Part shown: positions 7,160 to 22,897 of the stretch, piece by piece
Numbering within the stretch: position 1 is the stretch's first letter
Layout of the letters: the number at the start of each line of letters is the position of its first letter
Source of the DNA: Bacteroidota bacterium
Lineage (GTDB): Bacteria > Bacteroidota > Bacteroidia > Chitinophagales > LD1
Length of the DNA stretch: 64,000 nt
Direction of reading: 5' to 3'
Assembly (NCBI GenBank): GCA_018267365.1
Contig: JAFDYQ010000011.1
Span: forward strand, 1 to 64,000
The notes under the pieces: generated by a model
Databases searched by the model: none
What the model was told of the DNA's origin: nothing
The model's input: the letters and a program-made list of their open reading frames with translations, nothing else
Position numbers and translations under genes: made by a program

Positions 7160-8848
7160 TTACTTTCTGTTGTCTGATTTGCTTTCGTCTGCTTTGATCG
7201 GTGAGTTGACCGCGTCTTTTTTCTTGAGGTCTTTCTCACGCTTTTGCAGTTCTTTCTTGGTTGGGTTCAGCACGGCAAATTCTGACTTGTCGTGCATCAC
7301 TGCCAGTGCTTTCTTGTAGGAGTCGTTCATCTCGTTTGTCACGCGCCAGAAGGCCACATTGTCAAACATATCGCGCGCTATGAGGCTCTTGACCTGATTG
7401 AGGAAAAGCGGCTTGCTGCGCTGCATCTCCGTCTCGTTGCGCTTTACGCTATCGCGATCACCCTTCTTATACATTTCCTCCAGGATCGCATCTGTGACAT
7501 GAAATCCTGCGATGAAAGCATCTGCTGTAGGATACTGTGACTTCAGCTCCTGGCGGTGACGGTCTACATACTCCAGGCTGAAGCTATTCAGTATACCCTT
7601 GCCACGGATGCCCTGGTAGTATCCCGAGTTGAGAGAAGTATCTACCGGCACAAATATCTCAGGCACCACACCGCCGCCGCCATATACTTTGCGGAGGTTC
7701 TTGGTGTAGTAGGTCAGCGAGTCGGGAAATACCATATTGGTATCTGCGCCAAAAAGCTCACCACTCTTGATACGCTTGGTGTACTCGTCATAGTAGTCCT
7801 TCTTGCCCTTGTCGTACGGGCGCTGGATGCAGCGGCCGCTAGGGGTATAGTAGTGCGCTACAGTGAGGCGTACTACAGAGCCATCAGGGAAAGCATACGG
7901 CTTCTGTACGAGGCCTTTGCCAAAGCTGCGGCGGCCTATCACCAGGCCACGGTCCAGATCCTGCATACAGCCGGAGAAGATCTCAGAGGCCGAGGCAGAG
8001 CCCTCATCTATCAGCACGATCAGCTTGCCGTCTTTCATCGTGCCCTTGTTGTCAGAGAAGTATTCCTCCTTTGGCGCGTGGGCGCCTTTGGTGTAGACGA
8101 TCAGCTCTTTCTCACCCAGAAACTCATCGCAGAGCTGAATGGCGGTCATCAGGTAGCCGCCGGTATTGCCCTGCAGGTCCATGATCAGGTCCTTCATGCC
8201 CTGGCGCTTCAGCTTCTCTACCGCACCAAAAAACTCAGACATGGTGGACGCAGAGAAACGGAGCAGTTTGATATAGCCTGTGGTAGAATCTGCCATATAG
8301 CTGGCATCTATCGAGTAGATAGGTATTTTGTCACGCTGTATCACAAAGGTGAGAAGGTCATTGCCGGCAGAGGCGCGGCGGATACCGACCTTCACTTTGG
8401 TACCCTTGGGGCCGCGCAGGCGCTTGATCACGCCATCGTTATCTATCTTGATGCCGGCTACGGTCGAGTCATTGATGGTCACGATCTTGTCTCCTGCCTC
8501 TATGCCCACCTTCTCTGATGGACCGCTAGGGATCACCTCGAGCACCATGATCGTATCGCGCAGCAGCTGAAAGGTTACGCCGATGCCCTCAAAATTGGCT
8601 ACCAGCGGTTCGTCAGATTTCCTGAGGTCCTTGGCCAGTATGTAGCTGGAGTGCGGGTCCAGCTCTTCGAGTACCTTATTGATAGCAGCATCGGTGAGCT
8701 TTTCTTTATTGACAGTATCGGTATAGTAGGAGTCGAGCAGGTGTAGCAGCTCGCGGTATTTCTCACCCTGATCTATAGTAGACTGCGCATGAGTAGGCAA
8801 AATGCACAGTCCGAATATCAGGGCACACAAGATCTTTTTCAATGACAT
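7160..8848 (-). CDS. C-terminal processing (tail-specific) S41 peptidase with PDZ domain
   Basis: A 562-residue periplasmic protease. The chosen start at 8848 gives a clean signal peptide (MSLKKILCALIFGLCILPTHAQ); an in-frame ATG at 8905 would add an unlikely 19-residue leader. A PDZ domain (about 80-165) contains VIPSGPSEKVGIEAGDKI. The S41 core follows, with the serine motif DEGSASASEIFSG (near 284) and the lysine motif SFGKGLVQ (near 309), which form the Ser-Lys dyad. The C-terminal 150 residues are helical and Lys-rich. Such proteases trim or degrade envelope proteins at their C-termini. The upstream region 8849-9096 is the divergent promoter region shared with leuS. Confidence 0.92.
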   Translation of the reverse strand: MSLKKILCALIFGLCILPTHAQSTIDQGEKYRELLHLLDSYYTDTVNKEKLTDAAINKVLEELDPHSSYILAKDLRKSDEPLVANFEGIGVTFQLLRDTIMVLEVIPSGPSEKVGIEAGDKIVTINDSTVAGIKIDNDGVIKRLRGPKGTKVKVGIRRASAGNDLLTFVIQRDKIPIYSIDASYMADSTTGYIKLLRFSASTMSEFFGAVEKLKRQGMKDLIMDLQGNTGGYLMTAIQLCDEFLGEKELIVYTKGAHAPKEEYFSDNKGTMKDGKLIVLIDEGSASASEIFSGCMQDLDRGLVIGRRSFGKGLVQKPYAFPDGSVVRLTVAHYYTPSGRCIQRPYDKGKKDYYDEYTKRIKSGELFGADTNMVFPDSLTYYTKNLRKVYGGGGVVPEIFVPVDTSLNSGYYQGIRGKGILNSFSLEYVDRHRQELKSQYPTADAFIAGFHVTDAILEEMYKKGDRDSVKRNETEMQRSKPLFLNQVKSLIARDMFDNVAFWRVTNEMNDSYKKALAVMHDKSEFAVLNPTKKELQKREKDLKKKDAVNSPIKADESKSDNRK

Positions 8849-9096
8849 CTGTTTATACGTGAATAATTGCACATTTGCCTCAAAGGCAAAAGGCGAAGTT
8901 AACAAACCTGTGGACTTAACTCAAATTTCGGTTTTCGTCACCTAAAATGCACCGTTTCCGGCATATTTTCAGAGTTTTTGGCGATCCCCGCCTGATAATA
9001 TACGGGTAGGCGGCTATTCTGTTATATTTATGCCCTTATGCAGTAGCCTTGTGGCTTTTTCGCATACTTTCTATACATATAAAAGATAAACCATAA

Positions 9097-12000
9097 ATGG
9101 AATTCGATTTCAGGGCCATAGAGCAGAAATGGCGCAAGCAGTGGGAAGATAATGGCATCTATCGCGTGACAGAGGACACGACGAAGCCAAAGTATTATGT
9201 GCTGGATATGTTTCCGTATCCGAGTGGTGCGGGCCTGCATGTGGGGCACCCGCTGGGCTATGTGGCGTCTGATATCTATGCCCGCTACAAGCGGCTGAAG
9301 GGCTTCAACGTGCTGCACCCGATGGGCTTTGATGCCTTTGGCCTGCCGGCAGAGCAGTATGCCATAGAGACCGGCACGCCGCCACAGGTTACTACTGATA
9401 AAGCCATCGCGACCTACAAGGAGCAACTGGGCAAGATCGGATTCAGCTATGACTGGAGCCGCGAGGTGAAGACCTGCGACCCGAGCTACTACAAGTGGAC
9501 GCAGTGGATATTCCTACAATTATTCGGCAGCTGGTATAACCGTGAGAAAGATAAAGCAGAGAACATAGACACGCTGATCGCGCGCTTCGCGCACAGTGGC
9601 ACGGATGGTTTTGCGCAGTTTGATAAGGAAGACCACGCGCCGTTCACTGCGGCAGAGTGGAAAGGCTTTTCTGAAGAGGAGCAGCAGCACATCCTGATGC
9701 ACTACCGCCTGGCCTACCAGAGCTATAGCGAGGTGAACTGGTGCGAGGCGCTGGGCACCGTACTGGCCAATGACGAGGTGAAGGACGGCAAGTCTGAGCG
9801 CGGCGGCTACCCGGTGGAGCGCAGGAAGATGCGTCAGTGGTTCCTGAGGATCACGGAGTACTCTGACCGCCTGCTGCGCGGGCTGGATACGCTGGACTGG
9901 AGCGAGGCCATGAAGGATATGCAGCGCAACTGGATAGGGCGCTCAGAGGGGGCTATCATACAATTCAACCTCACCCAAACCCTCTCCAAAGGAGAGGGCT
10001 TAAATACAAATACAACAAATGCTGGTAAGCCAGGTTTTTATCATACAGATCCATTATCATGGAATGCGAACATTGATAAAGCTAAACAGCACAGGCTTGA
10101 TCCTACTGAGGCTGAGGAAATTGTTTGGCAACGATTGAGGGGTAGCGCTACCGGTCATAAAATAAGGAGGCAACATTTGATCGGCTCGTATATCCCGGAT
10201 TTCGTCTGCATTATCAAGCGCCTTGTGATCGAAATAGATGGCCCGATACACGATGATCAGGTAGAAGCTGATCAAGAAAGAACAGATGAACTAAAGCAGC
10301 ATGGTTTTGAGGTCATTCGTTTCAAAAATGAAGCTGTGTTTGCTGATATAGATGCCGTGGTCAATGCAATTAAAATAAAGCTTGATTCACTTCCTGATGT
10401 ATCGTATGACGGTACCATCTCAGAAGAAGTATCTGAGGATGCATTAGCTCCCTCTCCTTTGGAGAGGGCGGGGGGTGAGGTGGCTGTTTTTACCACCCGC
10501 CCCGATACCATCTTTGGTGCGACCTTTATGGTCATCGCACCGGAGCATGAACTCGTGGCATCACTCACCACTCCTGCACAGCAGAAGGAAGTGGACGACT
10601 ACATCACCTACGTGAAAAGCCGCAGCGACATAGAGCGCCAGCAGGAGAAGCGCGTGACGGGTGCCTTCACGGGCAGCTATGCGCTGAATCCATTTAATGG
10701 CGCGCGCATACCGATCTACCTGGCGGAGTATGTGCTGGCGGGCTACGGTACAGGTGCCATCATGGCCGTGCCGGCAGATGATGAGCGCGACAGGAAGTTT
10801 GCAGAGAAATTTGGGCTGCCGGTGGTGGAGGTGATAGACAAGAGCATGTACCCCGGCGCGACCATAGAGGACAAGGTGGGCAAGATGATCAATAGTGACT
10901 TCCTGAACGGGATGGAGGTGAAAGATGCGATCAAGGCCATGCTGGAGAAGGTAGAAGAGCTCGGCATAGGCAAGCGCCAGGTCAACTACCGTCAGCGCGA
11001 CGCGGGCTACAGCCGCCAGCGCTATTGGGGTGAGCCATTTCCTATAGTGTATAAAGGCGACCTGCCCTATCCGCTGCCGGTGAGCGAGCTGCCGGTGGTG
11101 CTGCCAGATGTGACGAGCTACAAACCATCCGGCGATGGCCGCTCACCACTGGCTAATGCTACGGAATGGGTTACGACACCACAAGGCCAGCGCGAGACGG
11201 ATACGATGCCGGGCTATGCAGGCTCCAGCTGGTACTTCCTGCGCTATATGGACCCGAAGAATCCGGATGCCTTTGCGGCAAAGGAGAAGATAGACTACTG
11301 GCAGAATGTGGACCTCTACCTGGGCGGCAGCGAGCACGCAGTGGGCCACCTGCTGTACTCACGCATGTGGCATAAGTTCCTACATGACCTGGGCTATGTG
11401 CCTACGGAGGAGCCGTTTCAGAAGCTAGTAAATCAGGGGATGATACAGGGGGTGAGTAAATATGTTTATAGGCTCATACCACAAAACGGTAAGCCTATCT
11501 ACATATCATATTCGTTAGTTAAAAGAATCCAGCTTCCACCATTAGGAATGGGAATTTTGGACTTCCAATCGGTTAATTTTTTATTGCCTCTGCTTCAACC
11601 TGTTTTATCCCAAGAACACTACTTAGGTTTTATTGGGGAAATATGGATTGACAAAGTTAAAACAGATATTTCTTTTACTGACAACGACACACTTAATATA
11701 GATCAATTCAAACAATGGAGAACGGAATATAACGACGGCATTTTCATATTGGACGATGACAGATTTACTTGTGAGCCTATAGTTGAAAAAATGTCAAAGT
11801 CAAAGTATAACGTTGTCAATCCCGATGTGGTAATTGAGAAATATGGCGCAGACTGTTTCCGTATGTTTGAGATGTTTCTCGGGCCGCTGGATCAGTCTAA
11901 GCCGTGGGATGATCAGGGTATAGGTGGCGTGGAGAAATTTCTGAGGAAATTCTGGAGGCTATTCTATGATGATAAGGGTGGCTATCGCGTAAGCGATGAG

Positions 12001-12471
12001 GCGGCGACCGATGCAGAGTACAAAGTACTGCACAAGACGCTGAAGAAACTGTCTGAAGATATCGAGCGCCTGGCGTTTAATACCTGCGTGAGCCAGTTTA
12101 TGATCTGTACCAATGAGCTGATAGACCTAAAGTGTACCAAGCGCGCCATACTGGAGCCGCTGGTGATCGCGCTGGCACCGTTTGCGCCATTCATCAGTGA
12201 GGAACTGTGGGCATCACTGGGGCATAGTGATAGCGTGCACAAGGCTGTCTTCCCTAAAGTAGAGGAGAAGTATTTGGTCGAGAGCTCCTTCACCTATCCG
12301 ATCTCTATCAATGGCAAGGTGCGCGCGAACCTGCCTTTTGCACTGGACCTCTCTGAGGCCGATGTGAAGGCAGCGGTGCTGGCGAATGAGATAGTACTGA
12401 AATGGACAGAGGGTAAAGAACCTAAGAAGTTCATCTTTGTTAAGGGTAGGATAGTGAATGTGGTGATCTAG
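9097..12471 (+). CDS. leuS: Leucyl-tRNA synthetase carrying an in-frame DUF559 endonuclease insertion
   Basis: Class I aminoacyl-tRNA synthetase that charges tRNA-Leu. HVGH is at 48-51 (the HIGH motif), KMSKS at about 898-902, and the editing-domain threonine-rich motif FTTRPDT lies near 465-471. The protein is 1124 residues, far longer than usual. Residues 292-461 are not LeuRS sequence: they encode a DUF559 nuclease domain bounded by inverted repeats (see the mobile element at 9970-10479). Removing those 170 residues rejoins GRSEGAIIQFN to AVFTTRPDT, the normal CP1 editing domain order. The segment before KMSKS (about 780-895) corresponds to the LeuRS-specific domain of Bacteroidota enzymes, but it is AT-rich and enlarged compared with its flanks. 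All catalytic motifs and the C-terminal tRNA-binding part are intact, so the gene appears functional. Confidence 0.95.
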   Translation: MEFDFRAIEQKWRKQWEDNGIYRVTEDTTKPKYYVLDMFPYPSGAGLHVGHPLGYVASDIYARYKRLKGFNVLHPMGFDAFGLPAEQYAIETGTPPQVTTDKAIATYKEQLGKIGFSYDWSREVKTCDPSYYKWTQWIFLQLFGSWYNREKDKAENIDTLIARFAHSGTDGFAQFDKEDHAPFTAAEWKGFSEEEQQHILMHYRLAYQSYSEVNWCEALGTVLANDEVKDGKSERGGYPVERRKMRQWFLRITEYSDRLLRGLDTLDWSEAMKDMQRNWIGRSEGAIIQFNLTQTLSKGEGLNTNTTNAGKPGFYHTDPLSWNANIDKAKQHRLDPTEAEEIVWQRLRGSATGHKIRRQHLIGSYIPDFVCIIKRLVIEIDGPIHDDQVEADQERTDELKQHGFEVIRFKNEAVFADIDAVVNAIKIKLDSLPDVSYDGTISEEVSEDALAPSPLERAGGEVAVFTTRPDTIFGATFMVIAPEHELVASLTTPAQQKEVDDYITYVKSRSDIERQQEKRVTGAFTGSYALNPFNGARIPIYLAEYVLAGYGTGAIMAVPADDERDRKFAEKFGLPVVEVIDKSMYPGATIEDKVGKMINSDFLNGMEVKDAIKAMLEKVEELGIGKRQVNYRQRDAGYSRQRYWGEPFPIVYKGDLPYPLPVSELPVVLPDVTSYKPSGDGRSPLANATEWVTTPQGQRETDTMPGYAGSSWYFLRYMDPKNPDAFAAKEKIDYWQNVDLYLGGSEHAVGHLLYSRMWHKFLHDLGYVPTEEPFQKLVNQGMIQGVSKYVYRLIPQNGKPIYISYSLVKRIQLPPLGMGILDFQSVNFLLPLLQPVLSQEHYLGFIGEIWIDKVKTDISFTDNDTLNIDQFKQWRTEYNDGIFILDDDRFTCEPIVEKMSKSKYNVVNPDVVIEKYGADCFRMFEMFLGPLDQSKPWDDQGIGGVEKFLRKFWRLFYDDKGGYRVSDEAATDAEYKVLHKTLKKLSEDIERLAFNTCVSQFMICTNELIDLKCTKRAILEPLVIALAPFAPFISEELWASLGHSDSVHKAVFPKVEEKYLVESSFTYPISINGKVRANLPFALDLSEADVKAAVLANEIVLKWTEGKEPKKFIFVKGRIVNVVI
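9970..9998 (+). repeat. Left terminal inverted repeat of the leuS insertion
   Basis: CTCACCC followed by AAA and the internal palindrome CCCTCTCC-AAA-GGAGAGGG. It is the reverse complement of the right end apart from a few bases in the spacer. In frame it reads LTQTLSKGEG. Confidence 0.88.
10450..10479 (-). repeat. Right terminal inverted repeat of the leuS insertion
   Basis: The palindrome CCCTCTCC-TTT-GGAGAGGG is followed by CGGGGGG and TGAG, mirroring the left end. In frame it reads PSPLERAGGE. Confidence 0.88.
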
Positions 12472-12473
12472 GG

Positions 12474-12555
12474 AATTGTAGAGACGCAATACTTTGCGTC
12501 TTCCTATATGATGAACCAATAGAAACGAGACGCAAAGTATTGCGTCTCTACAATT
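12474..12555. repeat. Perfect 28-bp inverted repeat with 26-nt loop between leuS and the next gene
   Basis: The arms 12474-12501 and 12528-12555 are perfect reverse complements (AATTGTAGAGACGCAATACT and the rest of the arm). The arm is itself partly palindromic around ACGCAA-TACTT-TGCGT. GTAGAGACGCAA-type repeats are dispersed palindromic repeats in Bacteroidota and cyanobacteria. It starts 3 bp after the leuS stop and ends 9 bp before the next start, so it could also stop transcription or protect mRNA ends. There is no T run. Confidence 0.85.
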
Positions 12556-12564
12556 AGGAGGCAA

Positions 12565-13353
12565 ATGCAATTCATTAAAGAAAAACAAAACCGGGTCTTC
12601 ATCTTCCTCGCGGCATTCTTTCTGACGAATGCAGTGGTGGCGGAGTTTATGGGTGTCAAGATATTCTCGCTGGAGGATACCTTTGGCTGGTCTAAGTTTA
12701 CGTTTCATCTATTCGGGCAGGAGATCAAGGGTTTTAGCCTGACCTGTGGCGTAATCCTGTGGCCGTTTGTGTTTGTCTTTACAGATATTATCAATGAGTA
12801 CTTTGGTACGCGCGGGGTGCGGTTCCTTTCTTTCATAGCGGCGGCGATGATCGCCTACACCTACGTGATGCTGAACCTTGCGATCCACGTGGCACCTGCC
12901 GACTGGTGGATACATACTTCACAGTACGGACCGGACTTCGACTTCTCTCATGCCTATAACGCAGTCTTCGGGCAAGGCAATAACATCATCGTTGGTTCCC
13001 TTATCGCCTTTATGATCGGGCAGATCACAGACGTGTATATCTTCCACTGGGTGAAGAAGAGGACAGGGGAGAAGTACATCTGGCTACGCAGTACGGGTTC
13101 GACGTTTGTATCGCAGTTTGTAGATAGCTATGTGGTGCTGTTTTATGCGTTCTACTTTGCCTATCGCGGTACCAATCAGCAGTGGCCGCTCGCGCTGGTA
13201 CTAGCAGTTGGCACGGTGAACTACATCTACAAATTCATCATGGCCTTTGCGCTCACACCGCTGATCTATCTGATACACGGAGCCATAGAGCGCTACCTGG
13301 GCCACGACCTGGCCAAGCGGCTGAAAGACGAGGCTGCAAGGGCGGACGATTAA
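12565..13353 (+). CDS. yhhQ: Queuosine precursor transporter (YhhQ / VUT family)
   Basis: A 262-residue inner-membrane protein with about six to seven hydrophobic helices. It contains the family motifs WPFVFVFTDIINEYFG (near 67-82) and STFVSQFVDSYVVLFYAFY (near 178-196). Members of this vitamin-uptake-transporter-like family import preQ0/preQ1 for queuosine tRNA modification. The gene follows leuS but is separated from it by the large inverted repeat, so it may depend on its own promoter or on read-through. No preQ1 riboswitch is visible in the short leader. Confidence 0.88.
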   Translation: MQFIKEKQNRVFIFLAAFFLTNAVVAEFMGVKIFSLEDTFGWSKFTFHLFGQEIKGFSLTCGVILWPFVFVFTDIINEYFGTRGVRFLSFIAAAMIAYTYVMLNLAIHVAPADWWIHTSQYGPDFDFSHAYNAVFGQGNNIIVGSLIAFMIGQITDVYIFHWVKKRTGEKYIWLRSTGSTFVSQFVDSYVVLFYAFYFAYRGTNQQWPLALVLAVGTVNYIYKFIMAFALTPLIYLIHGAIERYLGHDLAKRLKDEAARADD

Positions 13354-13370
13354 TCCTAATACATTTTTAA

Positions 13371-13401
13371 CCTCAAAGACGCAAAGAACGCAAAGAGAAT
13401 T
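13371..13401. repeat. Short ACGCAAAGA-type intergenic repeat
   Basis: CCTCAAAGACGCAAAGAACG and the bases that follow repeat an ACGCAAAGA-like unit of about 9 bp. A similar run occurs near 54433-54463. These are common dispersed A/C-rich repeats in Bacteroidota intergenic DNA. The function is unknown. Confidence 0.55.
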
Positions 13402-13498
13402 ATATAAAACCTTCGCGTTCTCCGCGTTCTTGGTAGTAAGCAAGAAGTTGAATTCTGTCAATACAGAAACAGCTATCTTTCGTCACAAATCGCCGACA

Positions 13499-13864
13499 AT
13501 GATCAAAGACCTGCGCAAATATGAGAACCTGCACGTGGCTTTCTGGCTGGTAAAAGATGCCTGCTGGTGCATGCTATTCAAGCCGCTGGGTATGATCATG
13601 ATCGTGCCGACGCTTTTTGTGGCGCTGCATATCACCTGGCGTACGCGCCATGATACTACAGACCTGTATCACAATATAGCCATCACCTTCTGGATCTGTG
13701 CCAATGCCACATGGATGACGGGCGAGTTCTTCTTTAATGATTCGCTACGGCCCTATGCGATGGTATTCTTTGCACTGGGGCTCTTTGTGGTGGGGGTGTA
13801 TTATACCTTTGTAGCACGCCGGCTGCGAGACAAGGGCAATAATAATGAGCTGCTATCTCAGTAA
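13499..13864 (+). CDS. Small multi-helix membrane protein of unknown function
   Basis: A 121-residue protein with about three hydrophobic helices (near 32-50, 62-80 and 88-108). Several conserved-looking Trp residues are present, in FWLVKDACWCMLFKPLGM and ITFWICANATWMTGEFFF. I used the ATG at 13499, because the upstream in-frame extension from 13430 has no hydrophobic or conserved character. The family resembles small Bacteroidota membrane proteins of unknown role, and I cannot name a function. Confidence 0.7.
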   Translation: MIKDLRKYENLHVAFWLVKDACWCMLFKPLGMIMIVPTLFVALHITWRTRHDTTDLYHNIAITFWICANATWMTGEFFFNDSLRPYAMVFFALGLFVVGVYYTFVARRLRDKGNNNELLSQ

Positions 13865-13911
13865 ACTCAGAAGGACAAGGAGGGCATAAACACGGCCCAT
13901 AATCTTAATAA

Positions 13912-14952
13912 TCAGCGCAGCGTTTCCCGCTTGTTGATCTTGCCTGTAGTGGTGTAGGCGAATTTGTCGCGGTGTATCACTTTGCGCACCTTCTCATAGC
14001 GGGATAGGTGTTCGTTCAGTTCGCTTTCGTTTATAGTGCTGCTACCCTCTACCACCAGGGTCACGGTCCGGCCCAGTAGATCATCTGCCGTACCGGTGAT
14101 AAAGAATGGCGCGCTGATAAAGGGCTGAAGCTTGCGTGCTATTTCTTCTGCGTAGACTTTGATGCCACCGGTATTGATCACATTGTCATACCTGCCCAGC
14201 CAGCGAAACTGTGTAGGGCTGTGAAGCTCCACGATATCATTGGTCACCAGCTCGCCCTCGTTCAGGTGGGGGGCGAGTATGACCAGGCAGCCCCGCTCAT
14301 CGAGACGCAGGGAGACATCCCGCATGGCGGTGAAGTATTCAGAGCGGTCAGGGCCATTGAGTTTTTTGATAGCGATGTGTGTGATGGTCTCTGTCATGCC
14401 ATAGCTCTCGTATACCTCTGAGGTGAGGTTTTGTAGCTGCTCGCAGAGTACCTCGGGTACCTCGCCGCCGCCGAGTATGATCTGACGGATGTGCGCCAGC
14501 TTTGACGCGGAGGCGGAGTGGCTCAGTATAGTACTCATCTGCATAGGCGTGAAAGCTGTAAAGTCTATGGGGAGCATAGGGTCCAGCATCTGCAGCGGGT
14601 CAGAGGCAGGCTCCACGCAGATCAGCCGCAGGCCGCGTATGATACTACGCAGTACCATCATCTTGCCGCCTATGTACTGTGCGGGCATGGCTACGAGCGC
14701 TGTATCTCCTCTCTGGAGGTCAAAGAAATCACAGGTGCGCTCCGCGCTGGCGGTCATGGCGGTGCGGGAGTGCCAGATGGATTTGGGTGCGCCTGTAGAG
14801 CCGGAGGTACGCACCTCAAACTGCTGCTGGTCTGCATACCACTGCTGTATAAAATCAAAAACCGGAACCTCCCAAAGAGAGTGGTCCCGGTCTTTGATAA
14901 TCGAATCTATATCCTGCGCTGTGCTGAAGTCTATAGTAAGCATAGACTGCAA
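13912..14952 (-). CDS. menE: AMP-dependent acyl-CoA synthetase, probable O-succinylbenzoate-CoA ligase MenE
   Basis: A 346-residue ANL-superfamily enzyme, short as is usual for Bacteroidota MenE. The AMP-binding P-loop TSGSTGAPKS is at 49-58, the adenylation motif YGMTET at 184-189, the hinge aspartate lies in WLGRYDNVINTGGIKVY (near 254-270), and the C-terminal catalytic lysine region is TTTGKINKRE. MenE activates o-succinylbenzoate to its CoA ester for menaquinone synthesis. No other men gene lies in the window, so the specific role is inferred from length and family. Its start is 10 bp from the giant adhesin gene upstream on the same strand. Confidence 0.8.
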   Translation of the reverse strand: MQSMLTIDFSTAQDIDSIIKDRDHSLWEVPVFDFIQQWYADQQQFEVRTSGSTGAPKSIWHSRTAMTASAERTCDFFDLQRGDTALVAMPAQYIGGKMMVLRSIIRGLRLICVEPASDPLQMLDPMLPIDFTAFTPMQMSTILSHSASASKLAHIRQIILGGGEVPEVLCEQLQNLTSEVYESYGMTETITHIAIKKLNGPDRSEYFTAMRDVSLRLDERGCLVILAPHLNEGELVTNDIVELHSPTQFRWLGRYDNVINTGGIKVYAEEIARKLQPFISAPFFITGTADDLLGRTVTLVVEGSSTINESELNEHLSRYEKVRKVIHRDKFAYTTTGKINKRETLR

Positions 14953-14961
14953 AGATACAGC

Positions 14962-22671
<7,710 letters not shown>

Positions 22672-22860
22672 CTTACCGGATGATTATTGATGTGAAAAGG
22701 GTTACGTTCAAATCTAACAAATACTTAGAGATATCTGAACAATTATTTGACCTTAAAATCTCCCCTTTCGTTGCATTGTGCATGAATTGTTGGTTGAAAA
22801 TCAATAGTGGTTTGCACAGCTGATTTCAGTCATATCGAAAAAGGCTGATGCGCCCGCACG

Positions 22861-22892
22861 TTGGGCAGTGCGACGGGGATTAGGTATTTTTG
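22861..22892 (+). promoter_or_regulatory. Putative Bacteroidota-type promoter of the aldehyde dehydrogenase
   Basis: TTG at 22861-22863 and TATTTTTG (TAnnTTTG consensus) at 22885-22892 are separated by 21 bp. The start codon at 22898 is only 5 bp after the -7 element, so the transcript may be leaderless or nearly so. Confidence 0.5.
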
Positions 22893-22897
22893 CCGGT

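Larger units (their letters stand above)
9970..10479 (+). mobile_element. 510-bp DUF559 endonuclease element inserted in leuS, with terminal inverted repeats
   Basis: The element spans exactly 170 codons and keeps leuS in frame. Its ends are inverted: 5' CTCACCC-AAA-palindrome and 3' palindrome-CGGGGGG-TGAG, where the palindrome is CCCTCTCC-NNN-GGAGAGGG. Inside lies a complete DUF559 domain, which belongs to the Vsr-like PD-(D/E)XK nuclease superfamily. It has EAEEIVWQRLR, RRQHLIGSYIPDF (with Asp368 of the fusion), VIEIDGPIHDD (Glu379, Asp381) and GFEVIRFKNE. It has no intein splice residues and no ribozyme-like structure, so it is probably translated as part of LeuRS. No clear target-site duplication is visible. 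The free-standing DUF559 gene at 24.6 kb is its paralogue. Confidence 0.88.

Noticed and set aside
7556-8518. Plus-strand frame of 320 codons
   Set aside because: Antisense to the S41 protease gene and without motifs.
11437-11860. A possible second foreign insertion in leuS before KMSKS
   Set aside because: The encoded residues match the LeuRS-specific domain of Bacteroidota enzymes in their second half, so it is a mosaic segment and not a mobile insert.
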